Shown: positions 28,720-37,226 of the stretch, piece after piece
How the letters are laid out: the number at the start of each line of letters is the position of its first letter
Numbering within the stretch: the first letter of the stretch is position 1
Assembly: GCF_032393985.1 (NCBI RefSeq)
Contig: NZ_CP135918.1
Coordinates: 434,001 to 498,000 of the forward strand
Source of the DNA: Fischerella sp. JS2
Lineage (GTDB): Bacteria; Cyanobacteriota; Cyanobacteriia; Cyanobacteriales; Nostocaceae
Length of the DNA: 64,000 nt
Direction: 5' to 3'
Program-made: the position numbers and the translations under genes
The notes under the pieces: model-generated
Told to the model about the DNA's origin: nothing
What the model saw: the letters and a program-made list of their open reading frames with translations, nothing else
Databases searched by the model: none

Positions 28720-29547
28720 TCACTGCGGCTGGTACTGTTCACTGAATTTCTCATCACTTACACTAGTACACCACTGAGAAACTAAGTCAATAAATGCCTC
28801 GCGTATAAAAGGAAATACCGTAACATTGGGAATGTGATTAACTTCCAATAAATATTTGTTACCTTGGGTGTTGATCATGTAATCTACACCCACTGTAGCT
28901 AAATTAAAATACTTAGCCAACTCACGGGTATCTGCCAATAATTCCTCGTCTACAGGCATCTCTGCGGCATCAGGATGATGAATTGACTTCAGCCAATCAT
29001 CCCCTGTTAAGCGAATTTGCCAAAAACGTGAACCAATCAAAACTACCCGCACAGCTTCACCAGCAATAAAAGGCTCAAAAACAGTGGTTTCTGGAGGTGT
29101 CCAACTGCCAGCAAACTTAGCTTTATTTTCTCCACAATGCCAGTTGCCCCATTTTGCAACCGTAGTATATTCAGCATACCAAGTCTCTCCATTGATTGAC
29201 ATACCACGCAGCATATTACCGAACTTCGTCACACGTAACGCCCTAACTAATCCCGAATGGCGTAACCGACAATCCATCATACCGTTAGCATCAGGTAAAC
29301 AAGGGCCACCCCACAGTGCTAACAAAGTCAAAAAATCAAAATCATTGTCGAAAATGCCGTGATAAACCACCCGATCAACTGGCAAAAAACGCGACGCGTG
29401 TGTGCGACTCTCCACCAGTAACTTACCTTCCACAAGTTTAATATTAGGCAGATATTCATAAGCTACTGTCATGCAGTCAAGGCGATCGCGAATAGCACTA
29501 ACTTCCGGTTCATCTAAACCAACTATCAGCACACGTCCCTTCTGCAT
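28720..29547 (-). CDS. ATP-grasp domain protein (RimK-like)
   Basis: This 275-residue soluble protein opens with a nucleotide-fold-like MQKGRVLIVGLDEPEV. Its ATP-grasp core has VFEPFIAGEAVRVVLIGSRF, IRLTGDDWLKSIHH, TVGVDYMINTQGNKYLLEVN and HIPNVTVFPFIREAF, where the Glu-x-Asn pair is the usual metal site. ATP-grasp enzymes join a carboxylate to an amine or thiol through an acyl phosphate; the substrate here is unknown. The last codons (KFSEQYQPQ, bases 28722-28749) coincide with a 28-bp sequence found again between genes at 49185-49212, so the natural C-terminus may have been replaced by a dispersed repeat. Confidence 0.75.
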   Translation of the reverse strand: MQKGRVLIVGLDEPEVSAIRDRLDCMTVAYEYLPNIKLVEGKLLVESRTHASRFLPVDRVVYHGIFDNDFDFLTLLALWGGPCLPDANGMMDCRLRHSGLVRALRVTKFGNMLRGMSINGETWYAEYTTVAKWGNWHCGENKAKFAGSWTPPETTVFEPFIAGEAVRVVLIGSRFWQIRLTGDDWLKSIHHPDAAEMPVDEELLADTRELAKYFNLATVGVDYMINTQGNKYLLEVNHIPNVTVFPFIREAFIDLVSQWCTSVSDEKFSEQYQPQ

Positions 29548-29674
29548 ACAGTTTAAATTCCTTACTTTATTTAGAATTCTAATACTACAAAAGTATCTTT
29601 TGCAGCAGCGATCGCGACTACGTTAAAGGTAAATGGAAAAATGACCCTTACTTTTGACCAAAAGAATGGGATAC

Positions 29675-29700
29675 AAGCCCCGTCCTTCTAGGACGGCTTT
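29675..29700. repeat. hairpin at the IS200/IS605 element end
   Basis: ccgtcct (29680-29686) pairs with aggacgg (29690-29696) around a 3-nt loop, and flanking aagc/gctt bases extend the stem. It overlaps the tnpA stop codon. Subterminal hairpins of this kind are the recognition structures of IS200/IS605 transposases. Confidence 0.6.
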
Positions 29701-30086
29701 TCTTGATTTCTCATGTACTCCTTTAGGATATGTAATGGCGCACCTCCAACAGAAACAGCAAAATAACTAGGACTCCATAAAGCTTCTTTGTGGGGTTTTT
29801 TGTATCCGGCTTGTCCATATCTACGACTGGAAACCCCTTTCAAAGCATTAACTATTTGAGATATGGACAACTTGGGCGGATATTCAATAAGTGCGTGAAC
29901 ATGATTGTCCTCGCCGTTAAATTCAATTACTTGAAAATCCATTTTTTTGGCTACTTCTCTAAACGTTTTATCAATTAATTCAAGGCTTTCTTTTGTGAAC
30001 ACAGACCTACGATACTTAGTAACGCAGACCAAATGAATTTTTAAGTCTGTAACAGAGTATCTTTCTCTGCGAAACTGGGTTGTCAC
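29688..30086 (-). CDS. tnpA: IS200/IS605 family transposase TnpA (HUH/Y1)
   Basis: This is a single-strand transposase of about 132 residues. The HUH motif is NHVHALIEYPP and the catalytic Tyr lies in WSPSYFAVSVGGAP, followed by the usual HILKEYMRNQ. The domain begins near TTQFRRERYSVTDLKIHLV. A GTG at 30086 gives a family-like length, whereas the longest open frame reaches 30185 and would overlap the divergent tnpB start. No frameshift or stop is seen, so the protein may still be active. Its tnpB partner is truncated. Confidence 0.82.
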   Translation of the reverse strand: MTTQFRRERYSVTDLKIHLVCVTKYRRSVFTKESLELIDKTFREVAKKMDFQVIEFNGEDNHVHALIEYPPKLSISQIVNALKGVSSRRYGQAGYKKPHKEALWSPSYFAVSVGGAPLHILKEYMRNQEKPS

Positions 30087-30137
30087 TTCTTGTAGACCAA
30101 TGTATAATACTTTAACAGACCAATTATAACATTGCTC

Positions 30138-30350
30138 ATGAAAGCCAGATATCAATTCCGTTTCTACCCAACAGACCAACAACAAAAGCTTTTAGCTCAG
30201 TTGTTTGGCTGTGTGCGCGTAGTTTGGAATGATGCATTGGCTATTTGTAAGCAGTCCGAGAAGCTACCAATTGAGACCTCGCCCTTAAGAGTGGGGTTTA
30301 TTAACGACTTGCAAAAGTTGGTGATCAAAATGCTTATTGCAATTTGTTAG
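30138..30350 (+). pseudogene. tnpB: truncated tnpB (RNA-guided nuclease family), N-terminal fragment
   Basis: The frame begins MKARYQFRFYPTDQQQKLLA and continues QLFGCVRVVWNDALAICKQS, the standard TnpB/IS605 OrfB opening. It continues to about NDLQKLVI near 30323 and then runs into unrelated sequence and a stop at 30350. Only about 60 of the usual roughly 400 residues remain; the RuvC-like catalytic domain and zinc finger are absent. It is divergent from tnpA in the classic IS605 layout. The break coincides with the start of an antitoxin-like reading frame. Confidence 0.85.
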
Positions 30351-30736
30351 CTGAGGTTACTCCTATAGCAATTGAGACAGAACAAGAGTACGAACGTGTT
30401 TTGCAAGTAGTAGAAAAACTAACTTTTAAGAAGAAACGCACAATTAAAGAGCAAGTTCTACACAAGTTACTTGTGATATTGATTGAAGCATATGAAACGC
30501 AAAATTACCCGATAGATCAATCTACACCTCATGAAATTCTCCAACATATTATGGAAGCCAGTGGAACCCGCCAAGCTGACTTAGTAAGCATTATTGGCTC
30601 AAGTGGTGTAGTGTCGGAAGTTGTGAATGGTAAACCTTCGATCAGCAAAGCACAAGCCAAAGCTTTTGGTGATTATTTCAAAGTATACCTAGCCTGTTCA
30701 TCTAATTACAACATTTCACTAATTCGTAGCGAATAA
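30344..30736 (+). CDS. HigA-like antitoxin, N-terminus clipped at the tnpB junction
   Basis: This 130-residue helix-turn-helix protein resembles HigA-type antitoxins: LLAEVTPIAIETEQEYERVL, KLLVILIEAYE, STPHEILQHIMEASGTRQAD, IIGSSGVVSEVVNGK and SKAQAKAFGDYFKV. Similarity already begins upstream, in the same frame, at about 30323 (DQNAYCN before LLAEV). The natural ATG is gone and a TAA lies just beyond, so only a TTG at 30344 is available as start. No toxin gene is adjacent on either side. It may be a silent remnant or a weakly translated orphan antitoxin. Confidence 0.65.
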   Translation: MLAEVTPIAIETEQEYERVLQVVEKLTFKKKRTIKEQVLHKLLVILIEAYETQNYPIDQSTPHEILQHIMEASGTRQADLVSIIGSSGVVSEVVNGKPSISKAQAKAFGDYFKVYLACSSNYNISLIRSE

Positions 30737-30831
30737 AATTCGTCCAAACTCTGCGAACCTCTGCGTTGACTCCGCGTCCCTCTGCGTTAAAAAAGCATCT
30801 TTAGGTGATTATTTCTAGCTTTCCTACAACA

Positions 30832-32763
30832 TTAAAACAAATCAGTCAAAGAAAACTGCCGTTGTTTATCTAACTCCTGCAACCGCAACTTCTCTGCATA
30901 AAAAGCTTGATAATAAGATTGCCATCTCTGGGGTTCCTTCTTGGGATCAGTTTGTTCCCACAACTCCAAAAAATGACGATAGCGTTTCTCTCTCAAAACC
31001 CTTTCCATACAAGCAGTAGTTGCTTGCACAACTTGGGGAGTACGTAATATCTCTTTTTTACTTCTTTCGTTGAGTTGAAACAGATGGGAAACCAACGCCA
31101 TTTCCTCAGGAAATTCCAAACATCTATCTTGCACCGTTGAAATTAAATCATCCTCTAAACTATCAGATGCAAGTTCTAAAATTTGTCGCCACAAAAAGCG
31201 ATGGTGAGAAAGACTAAACTGCAAATCTCGTTCTTCTAAAGCCTCATTGATGGCTTGGCGGTGTTCCGGACAATGCAGATATATTCGCAGTAACAAAGCT
31301 TCTGCTTGTTCTAGTAGACTTTTTTCTGAAGTTGCAGGAGTTTTCGTACTTGTCTGTGTAGGTAATTCTGGAGTTGGTCTATACTGGGGACGCGCTATAC
31401 CCCTAATATTATTTTGAGGTGCAACTTGAGTCAAAAGATTTTCGACTCGCAAAGGTACTAGCCTAGCGTCTCCTAAAGCTAAGATTTCTGCACAATAAGA
31501 AACGTAATAGTTAAGCGTATCAATATTACTAATATTTTTCAGTAATTTTACTAGTTGTTGTGAGACTTGTTGAAAATCTGTAGCCTGCTTCAAGTCTCGA
31601 TCTTTAATAATTTGTTGAATCTGCCAATTTAGCCACAGAGGTGCATTCGCTAACAGTTGTTGATAATCTGCTGATGTATGGGTATGCAAGTATTCATCGG
31701 CATCTTTGCCATCAGGCAAGTTGAGAATTTTAAGTTGTACTTCGCCCTTATACGCGAGTTCCGCAATTTCTCTGATCGCCCTTTCGGCGGCGATATTACC
31801 GGCTTTGTCGGCGTCAAAATTCAGTATTAGTTGTTTAGAGTCAGTGTAGCGTAATAGTATCCGTACTTGGTCTATACTGAGGGCAGTACCCAAAGAGGCA
31901 ACAGCATTATTAATTCCAGCCGCATGGAGGGTGATCGCATCAAAATATCCCTCCACCACTACGGCTTGATCGATTTGCGAAATACCAGCTTTGGCTTGAT
32001 CAAGTGCAAATAAAGTTTTACCCTTATTAAATAACTCAGTTTCCGGTGAATTCAGATACTTCGGTTGCTCATCTCCTAAAGTTCTACCGCCAAAACCAAT
32101 TACCCGTCCCATGACATCGTGGATCGGAATCATTAAGCGATCGCGAAACACATCATAATACCCACTGCTTTCTTTGCGGGGTTTAATTAACCCGGCTTTC
32201 TCCACCAACTGCACCGGGTAGCGTTTATCTTCAACTAAATAACGGTAGAGAGTTTCCCAAGCCGCAGGAGCATAACCCAAGTTAAACTGCACAATAGTCT
32301 CATCTTGCAATTGCCGCTTTTGTTGCAGATACTCAAGGGCAACTTGTCCTTGGGGTTGCCTGAGGGCATGTTGATAAAATTGGGCAGCAGAAGCGAGAAT
32401 TTCGTAAAGTTGCGATCGTTCCGATAATTGCCGTTGTAACTCCTGTCTTTGTTCTGGTTCTAAAGTTTGCACAGGAACTTGGTAACGCCGTGCCAAATCT
32501 AGCACCACTTCCACAAAAGAATGCTTGTGCAAGTCCATCAGAAACTTGATCGCATTCCCCCCCGCTTGGCAGCCAAAACAGTAATACATTTGCTTGGTGG
32601 GGCTAACGGTAAAACTGGGGGATTTTTCATCGTGGAAAGGACACAAACCCACAAAATCTTTACCACGCCTGCGTAAAACAACGTATTCCGATATGACATC
32701 GTAAATGTCAGCCCGTTGTTTAATTTCCTCTATAGTATCTGGGTGTAGGCGCGGAGTGTACAT
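30832..32763 (-). CDS. dnaG: DNA primase DnaG
   Basis: This 643-residue replication primase synthesises RNA primers with the replicative helicase. The CHC2 zinc-binding domain is intact (Cys41, His44 in CPFH; Cys62, Cys65 in CFGC). The RNA polymerase core has DRLMIPIHDVMGRVIGFGGR, the TOPRIM motif VVVEGYFDAITLHAAG and LNFDADKAGNIAAERAIREI. A C-terminal helicase-binding region runs from about residue 480 to the end. The length is normal. It stands outside the usual rpsU-dnaG-rpoD arrangement of proteobacteria, which is normal for cyanobacteria. Confidence 0.97.
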   Translation of the reverse strand: MYTPRLHPDTIEEIKQRADIYDVISEYVVLRRRGKDFVGLCPFHDEKSPSFTVSPTKQMYYCFGCQAGGNAIKFLMDLHKHSFVEVVLDLARRYQVPVQTLEPEQRQELQRQLSERSQLYEILASAAQFYQHALRQPQGQVALEYLQQKRQLQDETIVQFNLGYAPAAWETLYRYLVEDKRYPVQLVEKAGLIKPRKESSGYYDVFRDRLMIPIHDVMGRVIGFGGRTLGDEQPKYLNSPETELFNKGKTLFALDQAKAGISQIDQAVVVEGYFDAITLHAAGINNAVASLGTALSIDQVRILLRYTDSKQLILNFDADKAGNIAAERAIREIAELAYKGEVQLKILNLPDGKDADEYLHTHTSADYQQLLANAPLWLNWQIQQIIKDRDLKQATDFQQVSQQLVKLLKNISNIDTLNYYVSYCAEILALGDARLVPLRVENLLTQVAPQNNIRGIARPQYRPTPELPTQTSTKTPATSEKSLLEQAEALLLRIYLHCPEHRQAINEALEERDLQFSLSHHRFLWRQILELASDSLEDDLISTVQDRCLEFPEEMALVSHLFQLNERSKKEILRTPQVVQATTACMERVLREKRYRHFLELWEQTDPKKEPQRWQSYYQAFYAEKLRLQELDKQRQFSLTDLF

Positions 32764-32941
32764 ATTTAGTCATTAGGTTAGTGGATAGTGGTTAGTGGAT
32801 AGTAGTTTAATGGCTATCAACCCACAACTAACTACTAACTACTAACTACTAACTCCTGATAGCTATTATATTCTTGTTTCCAAGCCAATAATAATGTATT
32901 CAATTACTTACACTTAAATATTATCAGAGGAAATACTGAAA

Positions 32942-34291
32942 ATGGGACGTATTTTTCTTTCCGCAGCCCACGGAGGCAAAGAAACAGGTGGAATTGATCC
33001 AGGTTCGATTGCTGGTGGGACGACAGAAGCCAGAGAAATGATTTTATTGCGCGATTTAATTGTGACAGAACTGAGGGCGCGGAGTTTTGAAGTTTTAGCG
33101 GTTCCCGATGACTTGAGTGCCAAGCAAACTATCGACTGGATCAATTCTCGTGTTCGTCGGGGTGATGTAGCACTAGAAATTCATGCCGATGCTGCTAGCA
33201 GTCCTATTGTGCGTGGGGCTAGTGTTTTTTACATTGCCAACAATGATGAACGCAAAAGCAATGCAGAATTGGTATTAATGGGGTTGCTACGCCGTGTGAC
33301 GCAATTACCTAACCGAGGTGTGAAACCAGACACAAATTCGGGTTTAGGTAGTTTAGCATTTTGTCGCCAAACAAAAGCACCCGCTTTGTTAATGCAAGTT
33401 GGTTTTTTGAGTAATCCAGAAGATCGGGCTTTGCTACAAAACCGTCGTCGTGATTTTGCCTTAGGAATAGCTGATGGACTTGCTGCTTGGAGTCGTGCTG
33501 TTGACCCCGGTTCAGAAGGGGAGGAAGCAACATATCCAGCAATTAATATTAACATTAACGGACAAAAATATTCCGAGCAAGGGATATTAGTTGACGGTAA
33601 TGCTTACATCCCAGTTGACTTAGTAGATCGCTTGCAGATTGATCTGTCCAAAGCACCCAATGTCCGCCGTATAACCTATCGTCGAGTTGTTTATGTTAAA
33701 GCTATTGAACTGCGAGAATTTAATGTTTCTGTCAGTTGGGATAGTGCGAGTCGTACTGTATCTTTACGTTCCAATTTAGTAATTTGCTCTGGACAAATTG
33801 ACAAAATCATGTCTCATGGTAATGCCTCAGAAGTACAGTTACAGATATTTTTAAAAAATAATAATGAAAATGCTTTAGTGCGGTTTCCTGACATCGCCAA
33901 ACTCTATCGGGAAGAAGCCGCGATCGAAGGAGTTAACTATGACATTGCTTTCTGTCAAATGTGTGTAGAAACTGGTTTTTTACGCTTTGGCGATGATATC
34001 AAACCAGAGCAAAATAACTTTGCAGGTTTAGGTACAATTGGTGGAGGCAGAGAGGCAGCAAGTTTTGAAAGTGCCAGAATTGGAGTGAGGGCGCATGTCC
34101 AACACTTAAAAGCTTACGCTAGTTTAGAACCCCTAGTACAAGAAGTAGTAGATCCAAGATTTCGCTTCGTCACACGCGGTATCGCCCCCTTGGTCAGTCA
34201 GTTATCAGGGCGGTGGTCAGCAGATTCAAATTATGGTGACAAGATCATGGCAATGCTCAAACGCCTGTATGAATCAGCAGGATTGATGTAA
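32942..34291 (+). CDS. N-acetylmuramoyl-L-alanine amidase with C-terminal glucosaminidase domain
   Basis: This is a 449-residue cell-wall hydrolase. The N-terminal amidase_3 domain (about 3-185) shows the zinc ligands in LSAAHGG, the Glu in TTEAREM and the His in LEIHADA, plus the catalytic-side Glu/Gln region MQVGFLSNPEDRALL. A middle part (about 195-285) resembles a copper-amine-oxidase-N-type binding module. The C-terminal part (about 300-449) matches Flg_hydrolase-like glucosaminidase domains: AIEGVNYDIAFCQMCVETGF, NNFAGLGTIGGG and GVRAHVQHLKAYAS. No signal peptide is visible, so export must be by another route. It could cut peptidoglycan at both the peptide and glycan bonds. Confidence 0.88.
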   Translation: MGRIFLSAAHGGKETGGIDPGSIAGGTTEAREMILLRDLIVTELRARSFEVLAVPDDLSAKQTIDWINSRVRRGDVALEIHADAASSPIVRGASVFYIANNDERKSNAELVLMGLLRRVTQLPNRGVKPDTNSGLGSLAFCRQTKAPALLMQVGFLSNPEDRALLQNRRRDFALGIADGLAAWSRAVDPGSEGEEATYPAINININGQKYSEQGILVDGNAYIPVDLVDRLQIDLSKAPNVRRITYRRVVYVKAIELREFNVSVSWDSASRTVSLRSNLVICSGQIDKIMSHGNASEVQLQIFLKNNNENALVRFPDIAKLYREEAAIEGVNYDIAFCQMCVETGFLRFGDDIKPEQNNFAGLGTIGGGREAASFESARIGVRAHVQHLKAYASLEPLVQEVVDPRFRFVTRGIAPLVSQLSGRWSADSNYGDKIMAMLKRLYESAGLM

Positions 34292-34358
34292 GTAGATCGA
34301 CACGAATAAAGTTAATTCGTAAGGATCGTCATTTGTCATTTTTCATTTGTCATTGGTA

Positions 34359-34670
34359 CTAGTTTTTTTGAAAATAACTGCATATTAATTTCCCAGGATC
34401 AACTTCATCAAATGGCACAATAGTTCCATCTTCTTCAACTTTATTTTGCTGACGACAATTGTAAATTTCCAGGGGTCTTTTGACTCCATCTACACTCACA
34501 ACTGCCCGATATTCCCAATAATTTTTTGCACTGCGTTTAATACTTATAATGCAAATTTGATGTCCTTGTAAATCTCGACAAACAGAAGCTTCAGCAGAAG
34601 ATACAAGAGAGAAAAAGAGTACTAATACAAGAAAATAAATGATATAAGCTGATAAATATTTAATTCGCAT
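34359..34670 (-). CDS. small secreted protein of unknown function
   Basis: This 103-residue protein has a strong signal peptide (YIIYFLVLVLFFSLVSSAEA, cleavage near Ala-Glu-Ala-Ser). The mature part of about 75 residues contains four cysteines (VCRDLQGHQIC, NCRQQ, LICSYF) that could form two disulfides. I do not recognise a family. The context on the right is a repeat-rich gap and pseudogenes. Confidence 0.6.
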   Translation of the reverse strand: MRIKYLSAYIIYFLVLVLFFSLVSSAEASVCRDLQGHQICIISIKRSAKNYWEYRAVVSVDGVKRPLEIYNCRQQNKVEEDGTIVPFDEVDPGKLICSYFQKN

Positions 34671-35112
34671 GATGTAAGTTATAGATAGTGCAAATAAAAC
34701 TTTTGGGGTGGTTTTGTCTACCCAGAAAATTTTTACAAATCAACTAGGATTGGTATAACTTAACTGAGTTTAAGTTTATAGTGATTTTCAACTCAATCAG
34801 ATACAAAACCTCACCCCCCGCCCCCTCTCCTTTCTAAGGAGAGGGGTGTCCGATAGGACGGGGTGAGGTTTATTTTACTCGTCATATTTACTAAACCTGT
34901 ACCTATGATTCTCCGATCAATCTAACTGATAAAGGACAAGCAGTTAATCAGAACTAGAAAAGGCAACTTCAAACTTTCTTTGTTCATAATTCGTATTTTT
35001 ACTATTATATTTAAGTATAATTCCGAAATGCTGCAAAGATGATTTGTAGGTGTTTATATTCCGAAAACAGTAAGAGCTACGCTTTTTTAGCTAGTCACGC
35101 ACTTCTCTTTTT
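34671..35112. other. 442-bp gap with a nested hairpin repeat
   Basis: The region contains the promoter area of the 34359 gene, the nested inverted repeat at 34806-34871, and AT-rich DNA up to the COP23 pseudogene. No gene is supported. Confidence 0.5.
34806..34871. repeat. 66-bp nested inverted repeat, copy 1
   Basis: The outer stem aaacctcacccc (34806-34817) pairs perfectly with ggggtgaggttt (34860-34871). The inner stem cccctctcctt (34822-34832) pairs with aaggagagggg (34836-34846). The same design recurs at 35665-35750. Confidence 0.85.
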
Positions 35113-35660
35113 ATGAGCAGCAGGTTACTCAGTCCCATGTTGACAAAAGTTGCAAGAGTTTGTGGTATCGCTTTGCTGACTACATTTACCACAACTGCAA
35201 TTATCTATCAGCATAGTTATGCCAGTAGCACAACCTTTTTTTGTGCCAAGACCAAGGGTTATCCTGTAACATTTGCGAAAACCTGGGATGGTAGAAACAC
35301 ACCGATGATTCGTTGGGTTAGCAGCACATACTTTTCTTCTAATTTGGCTCCTCTAGTACGTTGCCAGCAGGTAGCACAAAGATTTCAAAGAAGTTATGAC
35401 AACGGTACTCTCAAAAAAATTATTAGTGGGACACTCAATGGTTATCCGGTAATTTGTGCTGCCATTAATACAGGTGATGCTTGCACAACTCATACTCTGT
35501 TATTCACCTCAAGCGTGGTACTAATGCTAAACAGGCTGTCGAGAAACTTTTAGATCGCAGTGCTTTAGCGGCTGGAAAAATACAAGATCAAAATAACGAC
35601 GATACACAAATTTCTATTGATTTTTCCACGTACCTGAACAGCGTACCAGAGGAACCATAA
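35113..35660 (+). pseudogene. COP23-family exported protein, frameshifted
   Basis: The frame starts with a signal peptide (ARVCGIALLTTFTTTAIIYQ), then matches the COP23 (circadian oscillating protein) domain: TFFCAKTKGYPVTFAKTWDG, TPMIRWVSSTYFSSN, RCQQVAQRFQRSYDNGTL and GYPVICAAINTGDACTTHTL. At about 35505 the homology moves to another frame (LKRGTNAKQAVEKLLDRSAL, then SIDFSTYLNSVPEEP) and stops at TAA 35658-35660. A single-base deletion in the FTLK region explains this. As it stands, frame 1 ends in the unrelated tail SSVVLMLNRLSRNF at 35553. Confidence 0.8.
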
Positions 35661-35664
35661 GACT

Positions 35665-35750
35665 AAACCTCACCCTCGCTTTTTGCATAGCAAAAATCTT
35701 TCCCTCTCCTTGGTAAGGAGAGGGATGTCCGCTAGGGCAGCGTGAGGTTT
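35665..35750. repeat. nested inverted repeat, copy 2 (86 bp)
   Basis: The outer stem aaacctcac (35665-35673) pairs with gtgaggttt (35742-35750). The inner stem ccctctcctt (35702-35711) pairs with aaggagaggg (35715-35724). Relative to copy 1 it has about 20 extra bases including a ttttgcatagcaaaa dyad. It starts five bases after the COP23 stop codon. Confidence 0.85.
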
Positions 35751-35810
35751 TGAAGATTTTTTGGGTAATTCGATTACAGAAAAAGTTTGCTCAGAAAATA
35801 AAGTAAGGAA

Positions 35811-36458
35811 ATGAAATACTACCACGCACTTCCACCCGTGCTGATTGGTGTGTCAATGGTACTGGTGCAGTCACAAGTAGCAGTAGCAATATCCCCACAA
35901 GAGGTAGAAAAGATAGGTAGAGAAATCACTGTGCGGATTGTTGACAGCCAAAATCCCACTATTGCCGGTTCGAGAATCATTGTTAAGCGTTCTGGTAATA
36001 CTTACACAGTCCTGACTGCCTATCATGTGGTGAAAGACAATAACAATAAAAAGTATCAAATATTTACGCCAGATGTAGTTGCTGCTGCGCCGAAAGCGGA
36101 TGACTTTTATATCAGAGGTTATAACAAGATTGGTAAGAAAGACTATAAAGGTGCTATTGCGGATTACACAGAGGCAATTCGCCTCAATCCTAACTATGCC
36201 CAAGCCTACTAGAATCGGGATTTTGCCCGCTACTATTTGGGAGATAAGCAAGGGGCGATCGCTGATTTCAACTCTGCCATCAAAATTAATCCCAACTATG
36301 CCCAAGCTTACGGAAACCGAGGTATAGCCCGTGCTGAAACAGGAGATAAGCAGGGTGGAATTGCTGATTTGCACAAAGCTGCCGATCTGTTTCGACAATA
36401 AGGAAAAACAGCTGATTATCAAAAAGCGTTGGAATTGATTAGAAAGTACCAGCAATAG
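35811..36458 (+). pseudogene. exported trypsin-like protease-TPR protein, decayed
   Basis: It starts with a signal peptide (PPVLIGVSMVLVQSQVAVA) and the front of a trypsin-like domain (ITVRIVDSQNPTIAGSRIIV and TVLTAYHVVKDNN, which holds the catalytic His). It then jumps directly to TPR repeats (ADDFYIRGYNKIGKKDYKGA, NPNYAQAY), so the Asp and Ser parts of the protease are deleted. The TPR frame has an in-frame TAG at 36210-36212 and TAA at 36399-36401 but continues as NRDFARYYLGDKQGAIADFN and KTADYQKALELIRKYQQ to 36458. It lies next to the frameshifted COP23 gene; such proteins are often neighbours in cyanobacteria. Confidence 0.82.
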
Positions 36459-36536
36459 GCAGGAGGATGGGGAGGTGGCTTAATTAATGTTCGTTTGATT
36501 ATGCGATCAGTTCCCAAAGAATGTAGGTTCAAGGTT

Positions 36537-36788
36537 GAAATGAGAAACTTCTTGTTTGGAATTTGAAACTCCAAGCTTGAAGTGAGAAACTTCTTGTTTG
36601 GAATTTGAAACTCCAAGCTTGAAATGAGAAACTTCTTGTTTGGAATTTGAAACTCCAAGCTTGAAATGAGAAACTTCTTGTTTGGAACATGAAACTCCAA
36701 GCTTGAAATGAGAAACTTCTTGTTTGGAACATGAAATTCCAAGGTTGAAACGAGAAACTTCGAGTTTAGAACCTGAAACTCTAGGTTT
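36537..36788. repeat. six-copy tandem repeat, 42-bp unit
   Basis: Six adjacent 42-bp units start at 36537, 36579, 36621, 36663, 36705 and 36747. Each begins gaaatgagaaacttcttgtt (variants gaagtg, gaaacg) and has ggaatttgaaactcc in its second half. Units 1-4 are nearly identical, while 5 and 6 diverge. The two 21-bp halves agree at 14 of 21 positions, which suggests an older 21-bp unit. On the minus strand it stays open as a 14-residue repeat (LEFQIPNKKFLISS), but with no credible start site or partner I do not call a gene. Confidence 0.9.
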
Positions 36789-36824
36789 GATTTGTCTTAG
36801 TAACTTTGTGTATGACGAAAAACA

Positions 36825-36858
36825 AGATTCCCGACTTCTGTTGAGAAGTCGGGAATCT
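36825..36858. terminator. 15-bp hairpin with T-run (dispersed cccgacttct type)
   Basis: agattcccgacttct (36825-36839) pairs perfectly with agaagtcgggaatct (36844-36858) around gttg. It is followed by gtattttt on plus and by ttgttttt on minus, so it could terminate in both directions. A sister copy is at 38453-38485. Confidence 0.65.
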
Positions 36859-36992
36859 GTATTTTTGGTGTAATTGTGCGATCGCCATTTTTGGTTTAGG
36901 TAAATACAAGCGATCGCTTTCAGATTTACTAGTAAGAGTAGTGATAGGTTAATTTAATTAAGAATTAATCAAGTGATTTACATTAAAGGTAG

Positions 36993-37226
36993 AGGCCCAA
37001 GAAAATTAGAGAGTTAAAGGCAATATTACAGAAAGCTGGGTTCGTCTACCGTCTTGGCAAAGGTAGTCACACTTTTTGGACTCATCCACTCATCCCTGAC
37101 GAACCTGTCACTATTGCTGGCAAAGATGGAGATGATGCGCGAAGATACTTAGAGAAGCAAGTAAATCGGGTGTTGGAAAAGCTAAAGGAGATAGAAAACC
37201 AAAAAGAAATTGAGGAGGAACAATGA
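36993..37226 (+). pseudogene. hicA: HicA-like toxin gene lacking an ATG start
   Basis: From AGG at 36993 the frame reads (R)PKKIRELKAILQKAGF, then RLGKGSHTFWTHPLIPDEPV, TIAGKDGDDARRYLEKQVNR and a charged tail. This is an entire HicA mRNA-interferase domain with the catalytic His in GKGSH. HicA proteins usually begin MP-KI-REL, so an AGG stands exactly where ATG is expected, and a TAG stop immediately precedes it. No ATG, GTG or TTG is available before the conserved core; only rare ATT/ATA codons exist. It overlaps hicB by ATGA. It is either a start-codon loss that silences the toxin or a case of non-canonical initiation. Confidence 0.75.

Noticed and set aside
30138-30350. Functional TnpB nuclease
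   Set aside because: Only the N-terminal part remains; the RuvC-like and zinc-binding regions are absent.
36419-36742. Open frame on the minus strand encoding a 14-residue repeat protein
   Set aside because: It is a by-product of the 42-bp tandem repeat (a multiple of three keeps any frame open), with no ribosome-binding site and a tail running into the pseudogene region.
36537-36788. CRISPR array
   Set aside because: The 42-bp units are contiguous, with no unique spacers between them.
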